From positions 1,364,001 through 1,428,000 of the forward strand of contig NZ_CP086068.1 in NCBI RefSeq assembly GCF_020783335.1: a DNA stretch of 64,000 nucleotides. The letters are read 5' to 3'. The stretch comes from Mucilaginibacter daejeonensis (GTDB taxonomy: Bacteria > Bacteroidota > Bacteroidia > Sphingobacteriales > Sphingobacteriaceae). Both the position numbers and the translations under genes were made by a program. Shown here one piece after another: positions 7,761 to 16,975 of the stretch (the first letter of the stretch is position 1; each line of letters begins with the position of its first letter). A model generated the notes under the pieces. The model was not told the DNA's origin, searched no databases, and saw nothing but the letters and a program-made list of their open reading frames with translations.

Positions 7761-8756
7761 ATGAAGCAGATCTTTCTTCTTGCGTTTATGCTCATCGCCC
7801 TCTCATTGAACGCACAAACGATCACGGTGACCGAGCAAAGCCGGTCGACCAGCATACGCGGGCTATCGGTAGTTGACGACCGTGTAGCTTGGGTAAGTGG
7901 CAGTAAAGGCAACATAGGTATCAGTACTGATGGAGGCACTACCTGGCAATGGCAGCAGGTCAAAGGATTTGAGCAAAGTGATCTTCGCGATATTGAGGCA
8001 TTCTCTGACAAGGATGCCGTGGTCATGAGTTCGGGCACTCCGGCGGTGATCTTAAAGACCACTGATGGCGGCAAGACCTGGAAGGAGTGTTTCAGGAATA
8101 GTGACCAAGCTTGGTTTTTGGATGGTTTGGACTTTTACGATTCTAAGAACGGAATCGTAATGGGTGACCCGATCGATGGCAAGTTCGTGATCATGAGTAC
8201 TACTGATGGTGGCGATACCTGGACGTCGCTAGATCACCGTCCCGAAGCACGGAAAGATGAAGCGGCCTTTGCCGCCAGCGGAACCACCATCAAAATGACC
8301 GGCAAGCGTTCCATTGCCATGATATCAGGAGGCTCATCGTCCAGGCTGTTCACTACTAAAGACCAGCAACATTGGTCGGTCAAAGAATTGCCTATCCTTC
8401 AGGGCCGTTCTACCACCGGAGCCTTTTCTTTCATTACGGTTAAAGACAAGTTCGTGTTCGTGGGGGGTGATTACCAGAAGAACATGCGCAAAGATTCGAC
8501 AGCTTGTTACCTGCTTAAGGATGGTTCTATGCAGCTGTCCCAGCAAATGCCGGCTGGATTTCAATCGTGCGTGGAGAACTTAGATAAGAACATCCTTTTA
8601 TCTACCGGTACCTCCGGCACCAACCTTAGCACAGATGGAGGCATAACTTGGAAACCGATCGACACCAATAGCTACAACGTTTGCCGGAAGGCCAAACATG
8701 GAAAACTTGTGTTGTTAGCTGGCGATAAAGGGAAGATCGCCCGGTTGAAACCATAG
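7761..8756 (+). CDS. Secreted YCF48/Asp-box beta-propeller protein
   Basis: About 331 residues with a signal peptide (MKQIFLLAFMLIALSLNAQ). Four Asp-box turns of the S/T-x-D-G-G-x-T-W kind are visible (STDGGTTW, TTDGGKTW, TTDGGDTW, STDGGITW), spaced as in YCF48/BNR-type propellers. Such proteins are often annotated as oxidoreductase or photosystem-stability-factor-like, but those names do not imply activity; a binding or structural role in the periplasm is more likely. An ATG at 7755, touching the previous stop, is an alternative start two codons upstream; I prefer 7761 because it starts the signal peptide. Confidence 0.72.
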   Translation: MKQIFLLAFMLIALSLNAQTITVTEQSRSTSIRGLSVVDDRVAWVSGSKGNIGISTDGGTTWQWQQVKGFEQSDLRDIEAFSDKDAVVMSSGTPAVILKTTDGGKTWKECFRNSDQAWFLDGLDFYDSKNGIVMGDPIDGKFVIMSTTDGGDTWTSLDHRPEARKDEAAFAASGTTIKMTGKRSIAMISGGSSSRLFTTKDQQHWSVKELPILQGRSTTGAFSFITVKDKFVFVGGDYQKNMRKDSTACYLLKDGSMQLSQQMPAGFQSCVENLDKNILLSTGTSGTNLSTDGGITWKPIDTNSYNVCRKAKHGKLVLLAGDKGKIARLKP

Positions 8757-8809
8757 CATGCTGACAATAAAGTGCTTATGGTAAGTATTAAAATTTTTTG
8801 ATCTTTGAC

Positions 8810-8840
8810 TTGTACACAAAGGTTAAAAATTCTATATTTG
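8810..8840 (+). promoter_or_regulatory. Promoter of tRNA-Lys
   Basis: TTG at 8810-8812 and TATATTTG at 8833-8840 are separated by exactly 20 bases and both match the Bacteroidetes consensus. The tRNA starts 41 bases downstream. Confidence 0.7.
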
Positions 8841-8881
8841 CACCACTTTAAAGGAAACGGCAACGTTCCAATAAATGTGAT

Positions 8882-8954
8882 GATTCCGTAGCTCAGCCGG
8901 TAGAGCATAACACTTTTAATGTTGGGGTCCTGGGTTCGAGTCCCAGCGGGATCA
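8882..8954 (+). tRNA. tRNA-Lys (anticodon TTT)
   Basis: A 73-base cloverleaf: acceptor GATTCCG/CGGGATC with discriminator A, D-arm GCTCAGCCGGTAGAGC, anticodon stem TAACA/TGTTG around loop CTTTTAA (anticodon TTT), T-arm CTGGG/CCCAG with loop TTCGAGT. CCA is not encoded. Confidence 0.96.
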
Positions 8955-8980
8955 CAAAGCCAACCCCAAGGCAGGTCAAC

Positions 8981-9014
8981 AGCCCTTTAAAGTTATCGTT
9001 TAAAGGGCTTTTTC
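8981..9014 (+). terminator. Terminator of tRNA-Lys
   Basis: A perfect 11-bp stem (AGCCCTTTAAA at 8981-8991, TTTAAAGGGCT at 8999-9009) with a 7-base loop is followed by TTTTC: a strong intrinsic terminator. The remaining ~220 bases up to the GntR gene hold a weak hairpin (9099-9117) and no gene. Confidence 0.85.
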
Positions 9015-9233
9015 GTTCGGTAACTCTTCGAAGTATGTAGTTGAGCGTACGTACATAAATATGTCGCAAATAAGTTCACCACATAATTAAGATCACATAA
9101 GATCAGTGGTGGATCTTCTTTCGGGCTAAAAGCAGGTCTTCTTTATTTTCTATTGGTTTGTGGACCCAGGATCAGAGCAGCGAACAGCATCACCGGTCAT
9201 AAAGAAGGAACTGCTATAAGGTCATTTGGATGA

Positions 9234-9968
9234 CTAACGCGTACTCTCCACGGTGTAAACAAAACTACTGGCCTTGTAATATCCCAAGTTATATTCGATA
9301 GGGCGCTCTCCCTGGTCAAATACGAAGCGCTTGCGGAACAGTAGCGGACCCCCAGCGGTTATCCTTAGTTTCTCGGCAATGAAGGCATCTGAAGCCACCG
9401 CACTTATCTCTTCTTTTGATAAGGTCGCGACCACAGAATGTTCCTGCTCAAGCATCTCGTAAAGTGGACGTTTAAAATCTTCGTCACCGGTCAATCCCAC
9501 ACGTGGGTGAAAATAGGATACAAAGTAAACGAATGGTTCGTCAGGCCTACCTCTCACCCGTTCCATCTTGAGCACTTTACGGTCAGGCTTGATCTCGAAA
9601 AAATTGGCCAACTCCTCAGATGGATCCACCCAGGTGACATGCAATTCAAAATTACGAATGGGTATGCCTCGCAGTTTCATCTCTTGCGAGAACGATAGCC
9701 AGTTGTTCGACTTGGAACTTACCGCATTTTGAGCCACACGGGTGCCCGAGCGTTTTTTGCGGACCAGCAAGCCTTCAAAAACCAATTTGTTAAGCGACTG
9801 CCTCAATGTAGTGCGTGATATGGCAAGTTTCTTGGCCAGTTCTACTTCGTTAGGCAATACTTTACCGTTGCGATACTCATCCTCCTGGATAAGTTGTCTC
9901 AACAACATTTCTGCCTGTGCATGCAAAGGCATTGGACTTTTATGATCAATGCTGTAGTTCTTCATCAT
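9234..9968 (-). CDS. GntR/HutC-family transcriptional regulator with UTRA domain
   Basis: A 244-residue regulator. Residues about 8-75 are the winged helix-turn-helix (ELAKKLAISRTTLRQSLNKL is the recognition region, then the wing GLLVRKKRSGTRVA); residues about 95-240 are a UTRA ligand domain (KVLKMERVRGRPDEPFVYF, and the final FDQGERPIEYNLGYY). UTRA domains of the HutC subgroup usually bind small sugars or sugar phosphates. It is divergent from the mannose-6-phosphate isomerase gene with a shared control region, so it very likely regulates the mannan locus; mannose-6-phosphate is an inferred effector. I chose ATG 9968 because the -7 box at 9987-9994 leaves the longer frame outside the transcript. 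Confidence 0.88.
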   Translation of the reverse strand: MMKNYSIDHKSPMPLHAQAEMLLRQLIQEDEYRNGKVLPNEVELAKKLAISRTTLRQSLNKLVFEGLLVRKKRSGTRVAQNAVSSKSNNWLSFSQEMKLRGIPIRNFELHVTWVDPSEELANFFEIKPDRKVLKMERVRGRPDEPFVYFVSYFHPRVGLTGDEDFKRPLYEMLEQEHSVVATLSKEEISAVASDAFIAEKLRITAGGPLLFRKRFVFDQGERPIEYNLGYYKASSFVYTVESTR

Positions 9969-9986
9969 TTCGGAACACAAGTATAG

Positions 9987-9994
9987 CAAATTTA
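9987..9994 (-). promoter_or_regulatory. -7 box of the gntR promoter
   Basis: The minus strand reads TAAATTTG, an exact TAnnTTTG match, about 18 bases before ATG 9968. The expected -33 position falls on or beside the palindrome at 10007-10020, which suggests autoregulation. Confidence 0.5.
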
Positions 9995-10006
9995 TCTAAA
10001 AATCAA

Positions 10007-10020
10007 TTGTACATACATAA
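10007..10020. promoter_or_regulatory. Candidate GntR operator 1
   Basis: TTGTACATACATAA contains the imperfect palindrome TGTACATACA, close to the HutC-subgroup site pattern GT-xxxx-AC. It overlaps the upstream promoter region of gntR. Two more copies lie toward the isomerase gene. Confidence 0.5.
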
Positions 10021-10077
10021 CTCAGGCATTAAGGTGCGTTCGGTCGTTAATGGTAGTAAATTAAATGTTTAAATAAA

Positions 10078-10107
10078 TTTGTTTTATTATAAATTTATTT
10101 ATGTTTG
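10078..10107 (+). promoter_or_regulatory. Promoter of the mannan locus
   Basis: TTTG at 10078-10081 and TATGTTTG at 10100-10107 are 18 bases apart, matching the -33/-7 pattern of Bacteroidetes. The transcript would start near 10114 and lead into ATG 10211. The second candidate operator begins inside the -7 box. Confidence 0.6.
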
Positions 10108-10116
10108 TACATATAA
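10105..10116. promoter_or_regulatory. Candidate GntR operator 2
   Basis: TTGTACATATAA is a second copy of the GTACAT element. It overlaps the end of the -7 box and the predicted start of transcription, a classic repressor position. Confidence 0.5.
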
Positions 10117-10183
10117 ACTTAGCCAATTATTGACTTCTGTCAAAGTTTATAAACCGATATGCATCATGTTTGCCGATGTGTAT

Positions 10184-10199
10184 TATGTACATACATTAT
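10184..10199. promoter_or_regulatory. Candidate GntR operator 3
   Basis: Around TATGTACATACATTAT the core ATGTA-CA-TACAT is a 12-base perfect inverted repeat about its two-base centre. It lies in the leader just before ATG 10211, downstream of the predicted promoter, consistent with roadblock repression. Confidence 0.5.
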
Positions 10200-10210
10200 A
10201 ACAATATAAA

Positions 10211-12019
10211 ATGAGTATATCTACTATCATTAGTGACACTGAGCGATCCGGCGTTTTGAACAGGAAGACCACCCAGTACCTGATGCCGCAACGCATACAA
10301 GCCGAAGAACTTGCTTCACATACCTATAATATATACCCGACCTATTCGCTGGGTAAGGGTAACATACATAACGGATATAAGACCCTTGCAGCATGGATAG
10401 CCGATCACAAAGCGGTAGTTATAGATGGTTACGTTGGGGTGCTCTGGGATGCGGTGAAGACTGGGCTGCAGCAAAACCTGGAAGCGATGGGGCTTAAGGT
10501 GAACTGGATCGAGACCGCAGACCATCTGAAAGAAGTTCAAGAAGTTGATCGCTTAGTGGAGCCCTTTATGGGTACTTATGAGTCGGTTTGGGGCACACGT
10601 TGCACCCTAAAATTGGCTGATCTTTACAACATAGATAGCTTGCAGCAGCAAGTGCCTGACGATAACGCCGATATCACTATCATATTGGGCACCGCAGCTG
10701 CACTGGCCGGTTGGGACGCGCCGCTGTTATACATCGATATGCCCAAAAATGAACTGCAGTTCAGGATGCGGGCAGGTTCCATCACCAACCTCGGTGCCGA
10801 CAAGGTATTTGAGCCATTTTACATGTATAAGCGCTTTTATTTTGTGGACTGGGTACTGCTTAACGAGCACAAAAGATCCATTTTGCCGAGTGTAGCCGTG
10901 ATGGCAGACGGCCAATGGCCTGACAGTATCAACTGGATGTTGGGCGAGACACTGCGCAGCGGATTGTATCGGTTAAGCCATAGCCCAGTGCGTGTGCGGC
11001 CATGGTTCGAGCCCGGTGCCTGGGGTGGGCAATGGATCAAGTCGAATATCAAAGGCGTAAATTCCGACGCGGTCAATTACGCTTGGTCCTTTGAGTTGAT
11101 CGTTCCCGAGAATGGGTTAGTATTCGAAAGCGATGGTTGGTTGCTGGAGGTATCATTTGATACACTGATGTTCGGGCATGCAAAAGAAATGCTCGGCCGT
11201 CACGCGGCCGTCTTTGGCGAAGAGTTCCCGATCCGCTTCGATTTTCTCGATACGGTAAAGGGTGGAAATCTATCGATCCAATGCCATCCATCGCTTAACT
11301 ACATACAAAAGCATTTTGGCGAACGGATCACGCAGGATGAGACCTATTACATTTTAGACTGTGAACCCGGTGCGCAGGTTTACCTGGGTTTTCAGGAAAC
11401 GATCGATCCGGAAGAGTTCAGAAAGGCATTAGAGACCAGTCAAGCGCAAGAACAAGCATTGGTGATCGAGGACTATGTGCAGGCTCACGCCGCTCAAAAG
11501 CACGACCTGTTCCTCATCCCTAATCAAACCATTCATAGTGCCGGCGCAGGCAACCTGGTGCTCGAGATCAGTGCCACGCCTTACATATTCACCTTTAAAA
11601 TGTACGATTGGCTAAGGCTTGACCTTGAGGGTAACCCACGGCCGATCAATATAGACCACGCTTTCAATAACCTTGATCTTACACGTAAAGGAGAGAAGGT
11701 GAAGGACGAGCTTATCTCAAAACAGGTGGTCATAAGTCAAGATATCGGAGCTACCGTTGTGCATTTACCTACCCACGAGCAGCATTTTTATGACGTACAC
11801 CGCCTTGAGTTCGACCACCAGGTAGTGGTGAATTGTGAGGATAGCTGCCATGTGCTGATGGTGGTGGAAGGGAGGTCGGTGACCGTAAAAACGGCCGAAG
11901 GAGCAAAACAGACCTTTGCCTATGCTGAAACCTTTGTGATACCTGCCGCATGCGGCTCGTACACCCTTACCAACGACGGTCAGGAACCTGTTAAAGTGAT
12001 CAAAGCATTTTTAAAATAG
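10211..12019 (+). CDS. manA: Class I mannose-6-phosphate isomerase with N-terminal kinase-like domain
   Basis: A 602-residue cytoplasmic protein interconverting mannose-6-phosphate and fructose-6-phosphate. The C-terminal part (from about residue 260) is a cupin-fold type I isomerase with all four expected zinc ligands: Gln357 and His359 in SIQCHPS, Glu377 in QDETYYIL, and His442 in NQTIHSAG. Ordinary ManA proteins are about 300-400 residues; the extra N-terminal ~250 residues resemble a P-loop nucleoside/uridine-kinase fold, but where Walker A would lie the sequence reads VIDGYVGVLWDAV and lacks the GK[ST], so kinase activity is doubtful. It is the first gene after the divergent GntR regulator and fits the mannose released by the following enzymes. 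Confidence 0.85.
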   Translation: MSISTIISDTERSGVLNRKTTQYLMPQRIQAEELASHTYNIYPTYSLGKGNIHNGYKTLAAWIADHKAVVIDGYVGVLWDAVKTGLQQNLEAMGLKVNWIETADHLKEVQEVDRLVEPFMGTYESVWGTRCTLKLADLYNIDSLQQQVPDDNADITIILGTAAALAGWDAPLLYIDMPKNELQFRMRAGSITNLGADKVFEPFYMYKRFYFVDWVLLNEHKRSILPSVAVMADGQWPDSINWMLGETLRSGLYRLSHSPVRVRPWFEPGAWGGQWIKSNIKGVNSDAVNYAWSFELIVPENGLVFESDGWLLEVSFDTLMFGHAKEMLGRHAAVFGEEFPIRFDFLDTVKGGNLSIQCHPSLNYIQKHFGERITQDETYYILDCEPGAQVYLGFQETIDPEEFRKALETSQAQEQALVIEDYVQAHAAQKHDLFLIPNQTIHSAGAGNLVLEISATPYIFTFKMYDWLRLDLEGNPRPINIDHAFNNLDLTRKGEKVKDELISKQVVISQDIGATVVHLPTHEQHFYDVHRLEFDHQVVVNCEDSCHVLMVVEGRSVTVKTAEGAKQTFAYAETFVIPAACGSYTLTNDGQEPVKVIKAFLK

Positions 12020-12104
12020 CGATAGGTCACTACCGGCTTGAGCTGAGGGGACGCCTGTTGTGATGCTGATATATAAGCATATAACCACCAATTATATTAA
12101 CCAT

Positions 12105-15100
12105 ATGAGACCAAAATTACTTCAGAAGCTGTCGCCGCTCAAGCTGCGGGGACGTCCATCAGGCGTCGGGCTGCTCCTCTTACTGGCTTGTTGCGGCGCC
12201 AACGATGCAAGCGCGTTCAACATATCCGGCCGCACACCGATCGTAGTGACCAAAGTATTTGATACGGTGATCACGGGTCAGGTGAACGATGAAAAAGGCC
12301 AGCCTTTGCCGGGCGTTACCGTGCGGCTGCAAAACTCCCAATTAGGTACAGTGACCGATGTGAACGGCAAGTTCAGGATATCGATACCTGATGGACAGAC
12401 CAACAGGAGCTTGACCTTTACTTTTATTGGCTTTGTCACGCAAACCGTGAACATTGGGCAGCAGGCGCAGGTCACGGTCACTCTTAAAGCTGATATGTCC
12501 AAAGCACTTAATGAGGTAGTGGTGGTAGGCTACGGTACACAGCGCCGCGCGACCATCAACGGAGCGATCGGTACGGTGGGCGCCCGAGACATCAATGAGA
12601 AGCCGGTGCTCAATGCAGTTCAGGCACTCCAAGGCGAATCGCCCAATCTGATCATTCAGCAAAGCACACTCGATCCGGGGGCAACACCGCTCATTAACAT
12701 CAGAGGTGTGTCCACCACCGGTAACAACGATCCGTTATTGGTCATTGATGGTATCATCTCTCAATCACCGGCCGACCTTAGTTTACTTAACCCCAATGAC
12801 ATAGCCAGTGTTACGGTTTTGAAGGATGCTGGTGCAGCGGCCATTTATGGTTCACGTGGTGCCAATGGGGTATTGCTGGTGACCACTAAAAGCGGTAAAC
12901 TCAATCAAAAGCCTACCGTTAATTACAACGGCAATTATGGATGGCAAAAGCCTAACGTATTGGTCAAAAAGGTGAACGCTGCTGATAATGCTTATTACAA
13001 GAACGAATCGCTGATCAATTCGGGGCTTCCGCCTTCGTTCACACCGGCGCAGATACAGGAATTGGCCGCTCAAGGCAACGGGACCTGGGATGTGAACCAT
13101 TTGTTGTATGATGCTCCTCAACTTTCGCAGAATGTGAGTGTAAGCGGCGGGGGAGAGACCAGCACCTACTTTTTGTCGGCCGGCTACCTGAACCAGTTAA
13201 GCAACTTTATTGGTAACGGCGGCAGTGGTAACAAGTTCGGGTTTCAAAAATATAACCTGAGGTTGAACCAGTCAACTATCATTGGCCGTTTCAAATTGAC
13301 GGGCATACTCGAGTACACCAAATCACGCAACAAGACGAACAGCGTAGGCAACAATAACATTTTTGCTGATGCCAACCGTGTTCCTTATAACTACAATTGG
13401 CAAGACGAGAACGGCAACTACCTGACCAACCCCATCGCATCGCAGTATAACGAGTATGGTGTATTAGAGAAAGGTGGTTTCAACCAGGCAGATAATGACC
13501 GTATTTTCGGTAACCTTACCGGTGCACTCAATATCACCAAAGCACTCACGTTAACCGGTGTGTTCGGCGGTACCATCCAAAACAACGGCAACTTTTTCAG
13601 AAGGACGCAGGTCAACTATTTGCCTGCAGGTGTTTACGGTAACGATCTTACTACGTTCGATAATAACTCCAAATCACATTCTTTCAATACACAGTTATAT
13701 TTGAACTATAACAGATCGTTCCAGCAGCATAATTTAAGCGCAACGCTGGGCGTATCGAGCGAGATCAATAGCCAGCGCGGATTTCAGCTACAAAAAACGT
13801 TGACCGACCCATTCTTTGGCAACGCAACTACCGGTACGCTGATCGATGCTACCAACTCCTACAACAGTATAGCCATCCAGGCCAACAGCCTTCAATCAGC
13901 TTTCGGCAGGGTGAGTTATGATTATAAGAGCCGCTACTTCCTCGACTTCGTCTTCCGTAATGACGTATCGTCCAAATTTGCCAAAGGCGAGCGCAGTGGC
14001 TTCTTCCCGTCGGTCAATGCAGGTTACCTCATATCTGACGAGGATTTTATGGAGCCATTACGCAAAACGTTGAACAGTTTAAAGATAAGGGCCACCTACG
14101 GTGTAGTGGGTAACAACCAAACAGCTGGGAATTATACCTACCTGACCACATACTTTAATTACCCCGGAGCTTATGGTTATAATGGCGTTATCCAAGGCGG
14201 TGCAGGTACCAATCTATCCAATCCGATATTGACCTGGGAGCGGGCCGCTACCATTAACGCAGGTGTCGACTTTGGGTTGTTCCAAAATAAGTTGACAGGT
14301 TCCTTTGACTATTTTGATAAGACCACCCGCGATATACAGCAAACCCCACTTGATGTGCCCAGCATTTTTGGCGCAGCGCCACCTACGGCTAATGTTGCCA
14401 AGGTACAGAACCGGGGATGGGAAGCGCAATTGACCTATACTTTGAGGTCGGCCAAGGTGGTACAAAGTTTTAGTGCCAACATTGGTAATACCCAGAACAA
14501 GTTGCTGCAACTTACCGGAAACACTCAACAGATCATTTATAACCAGGATGTTTACCAGTTGATACGCCGTGTTGGTGAACCTCTCACCCAATACTACGGC
14601 TATCAGACCGACGGTTATTTCCAGAATCAGGCCGATGTGAACAATTTGCCTAAGCCCGCAGGCGCGATCGTAGGTCCTGGCGATATCAAGTTCAAAGACC
14701 TTAATGGCGATGGTAAGATAGATGATAATGATAAAAAGGTGATCGGTAACCCGTTCCCGCACTACACTTTTGGCTTTACTTACCGTATCGCCGTGGCCGG
14801 ATTTGATGCGACCGTATTCATACAAGGTGTGGGTCAGCGTGATGCATTCATCAGGGGCGAACTGGTAGAGCCCTTCCATTACAATTACGGCCAAACGCTT
14901 TACGAGCACATGACCAACTATTGGACCCCTTCTAACACCGATGCACGGTATCCGCGACTGGCCGCCATCGGGTCACCGTCGAACACGAATAACTGGCGCA
15001 ACGGGTCAGACGTGTATCGGTACAATGCTGCTTATGCAAGACTTAAGAACGTAAATATCGGGTACACATTACCGGCCGAGTTGACCCGTAAAGCTGGCAT

Positions 15101-15293
15101 ACAGCGCGTAAGGGTGTCTGCCATTGGCCAGAACCTGTTCACGCTGTCAAAGCTCAAATTCATCGACCCTGAGACCACTGAGTTCGGGAACAGTGTAAGC
15201 CCGACCACCAACAACGGTACCACAGGCTCTAATAGTGCAAGAAACTACCTGCTGCCAATATTCATAGGAGCCGGTCTTGACATCACCTTCTAA
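12105..15293 (+). CDS. SusC/RagA-family TonB-linked outer membrane transporter (mannan locus)
   Basis: About 1062 residues: a hydrophobic signal segment (GVGLLLLLACCGANDASA), a carboxypeptidase-regulatory-like domain (ITGQVNDEKGQPLPGVTVRL to VTLKADMSK), the SusC signature VVVVGYGTQRRATINGAIG, a plug domain (PLLVIDGII, SVTVLKDAGAAAIYGSRGA), and a long beta-barrel ending in an aromatic residue (GAGLDITF). It forms the TonB-driven outer membrane channel under a SusD lid. I chose ATG 12105: the longer frame from GTG 12060 or ATG 12063 adds residues before the signal peptide. SusD follows after 17 bases. The substrate is inferred from the mannan-active neighbours. Confidence 0.93.
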   Translation: MRPKLLQKLSPLKLRGRPSGVGLLLLLACCGANDASAFNISGRTPIVVTKVFDTVITGQVNDEKGQPLPGVTVRLQNSQLGTVTDVNGKFRISIPDGQTNRSLTFTFIGFVTQTVNIGQQAQVTVTLKADMSKALNEVVVVGYGTQRRATINGAIGTVGARDINEKPVLNAVQALQGESPNLIIQQSTLDPGATPLINIRGVSTTGNNDPLLVIDGIISQSPADLSLLNPNDIASVTVLKDAGAAAIYGSRGANGVLLVTTKSGKLNQKPTVNYNGNYGWQKPNVLVKKVNAADNAYYKNESLINSGLPPSFTPAQIQELAAQGNGTWDVNHLLYDAPQLSQNVSVSGGGETSTYFLSAGYLNQLSNFIGNGGSGNKFGFQKYNLRLNQSTIIGRFKLTGILEYTKSRNKTNSVGNNNIFADANRVPYNYNWQDENGNYLTNPIASQYNEYGVLEKGGFNQADNDRIFGNLTGALNITKALTLTGVFGGTIQNNGNFFRRTQVNYLPAGVYGNDLTTFDNNSKSHSFNTQLYLNYNRSFQQHNLSATLGVSSEINSQRGFQLQKTLTDPFFGNATTGTLIDATNSYNSIAIQANSLQSAFGRVSYDYKSRYFLDFVFRNDVSSKFAKGERSGFFPSVNAGYLISDEDFMEPLRKTLNSLKIRATYGVVGNNQTAGNYTYLTTYFNYPGAYGYNGVIQGGAGTNLSNPILTWERAATINAGVDFGLFQNKLTGSFDYFDKTTRDIQQTPLDVPSIFGAAPPTANVAKVQNRGWEAQLTYTLRSAKVVQSFSANIGNTQNKLLQLTGNTQQIIYNQDVYQLIRRVGEPLTQYYGYQTDGYFQNQADVNNLPKPAGAIVGPGDIKFKDLNGDGKIDDNDKKVIGNPFPHYTFGFTYRIAVAGFDATVFIQGVGQRDAFIRGELVEPFHYNYGQTLYEHMTNYWTPSNTDARYPRLAAIGSPSNTNNWRNGSDVYRYNAAYARLKNVNIGYTLPAELTRKAGIQRVRVSAIGQNLFTLSKLKFIDPETTEFGNSVSPTTNNGTTGSNSARNYLLPIFIGAGLDITF

Positions 15294-15310
15294 CTATTAC
15301 AAAAAGGATC

Positions 15311-16945
15311 ATGAAACACCTTACAAAATACTTTGCGATCACAACACTGATATTGGTCAGCAGTTGCCGCAAGCTGGATGTAGCACCAACTGACGCCTAC
15401 TCGATACTTAATTTCTGGACGGCCGATGCCAACGTTTATAATGCCTTGAACAACAACTACAGCCTCATGTACAACAGCGGTCTGTACTTTGGTGCCGAAG
15501 GCCTGTCAGATAACGCTTACTCGCAGAACAATAACGACCTGATACAGATCGCCAGTGGCAATGCCAATTCGTTGACATCTAAATTTGCCGGCGATTGGGC
15601 CTATTACTACAGCACCATCAAATCATGTAACCAATTTCTGGCCAATGTTGATCAGAACACCACACTTGGAGCGGCCACCCTTGACCGCCTGAAAGCCGAG
15701 ACCCGATTCATTCGTGCTTTCGAGCACTTCAATCTGACCAAATGGTATGGTGATGTGCCGCTCGTAACCAAAGATATTACCCAAGAGGAGGCCAAGACCA
15801 TCAGTAAAACGCCAAAAGCGCAAGTGATCGAGTTCGTGCTGAACGAGCTCAAAGCCATCGTACCAGCGCTACCATCTAAAGATCAATTACCTGCGGCAGA
15901 GAATGGGCGCATCACCAAGGGTGCCGCACTGGCGCTTCAAGCACGCGTGTTGCTATACCAAGGCAACCGTATGGCCGAAGTGGTCACTGCTTGCGAAGCC
16001 TTGATGAATAACGCGGGCACTAACGGCACTTATTCACTGGCATCTAATTACGGCAGCATTTTTAGCGATCCCAACGTTAGTCGCAATAATTCGGAAACCA
16101 TACTGTCCCTTCAATATGTGCCAGCGACCACCCGCACCTGGACCGACTTTTGGGACTTTGCGCCTAACAGTGTGGGCGGTCGTGTGAATGCGCTTGCACC
16201 TACGCAAGAACTGGTAGATGATTACATTATGCTCAACGGCCGTGGGATCACCGAGGCTGGTTCGGGTTATGATGAGAATAACCCTTATGCCAACCGTGAC
16301 CCTCGATTGACCGCTACCGTGGTGTACGACCGTTACAATTGGAACAATGGCGGTGGGGTAAATGGCACCAGTAAGGTGATCTACATCAAGCCTGGAAGCG
16401 ATCCCACCCGTCCGGGTCCCGACGAATATTCGGCCGGGAGGCAAAGCTCATCGCCTACGGGGTATTACTGGCGCAAATATTTTGACCCGTCAGCATTGAC
16501 CGGCTTTACATCAGGTAATAACCTGCATCTATTCCGTTACGCCGAAATATTGCTTGACTATGCCGAAGCCAAGAACAGCTTAGGACAAATGACCGCCACC
16601 GTATGGAACCAGACCATTGGCGCGTTACGCACCCGGGCAGGTTTCACAGATCCGGGCGCTTTAAGTTATCCGGGTGGAGATGTTACCAACATCATCAGGC
16701 GTGAACGCCGTGCTGAGTTAGCCTTAGAAGGCATCCGTATAGATGACATTCGCCGCTGGCGTACTGCCGAGACGGTGTTGAACAGGTATGTGCATGGCGC
16801 TAAATTTTCGGGTGACCCTACTACCGATAACGGTTACATCAGGGTACAGCTACGGCGCTTCAACCCAAGCCGCGATTACTTATGGGCCATACCCAGCGGT
16901 GATCAGAGCCTGAACGCACAACTCACCCAAAACCCAGGGTACTAA
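15311..16945 (+). CDS. SusD/RagB-family glycan-binding lipoprotein (mannan locus)
   Basis: A 544-residue lipoprotein: the signal peptide ends in LVSSC with the lipidated Cys near residue 19. The N-terminal TPR-like helices carry family marks (LKAETRFIRAFEHFNLTKWY, GDVPLVTK), and the C-terminus has the usual YLWAIPSGDQSLNAQLTQNPGY. SusD proteins lie on the outer face of the outer membrane and close over the partner SusC barrel, delivering oligosaccharides. The gene follows its SusC by 17 bases and precedes a SusE-like gene by 30. Confidence 0.93.
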   Translation: MKHLTKYFAITTLILVSSCRKLDVAPTDAYSILNFWTADANVYNALNNNYSLMYNSGLYFGAEGLSDNAYSQNNNDLIQIASGNANSLTSKFAGDWAYYYSTIKSCNQFLANVDQNTTLGAATLDRLKAETRFIRAFEHFNLTKWYGDVPLVTKDITQEEAKTISKTPKAQVIEFVLNELKAIVPALPSKDQLPAAENGRITKGAALALQARVLLYQGNRMAEVVTACEALMNNAGTNGTYSLASNYGSIFSDPNVSRNNSETILSLQYVPATTRTWTDFWDFAPNSVGGRVNALAPTQELVDDYIMLNGRGITEAGSGYDENNPYANRDPRLTATVVYDRYNWNNGGGVNGTSKVIYIKPGSDPTRPGPDEYSAGRQSSSPTGYYWRKYFDPSALTGFTSGNNLHLFRYAEILLDYAEAKNSLGQMTATVWNQTIGALRTRAGFTDPGALSYPGGDVTNIIRRERRAELALEGIRIDDIRRWRTAETVLNRYVHGAKFSGDPTTDNGYIRVQLRRFNPSRDYLWAIPSGDQSLNAQLTQNPGY

Positions 16946-16975
16946 ACTTGAACCACCAATTACCTAAAACCAAAA

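Noticed and set aside
9041..9060. Fourth GntR operator (GTACGTACAT) downstream of gntR
   Set aside because: It is far from both promoters, lies past the 3' end of gntR, and differs from the other three copies; chance is more likely.
14214..14909. 231-codon minus-strand open frame inside SusC
   Set aside because: The plus strand is an unambiguous SusC barrel; no ribosome-site or family signal supports the antisense frame.
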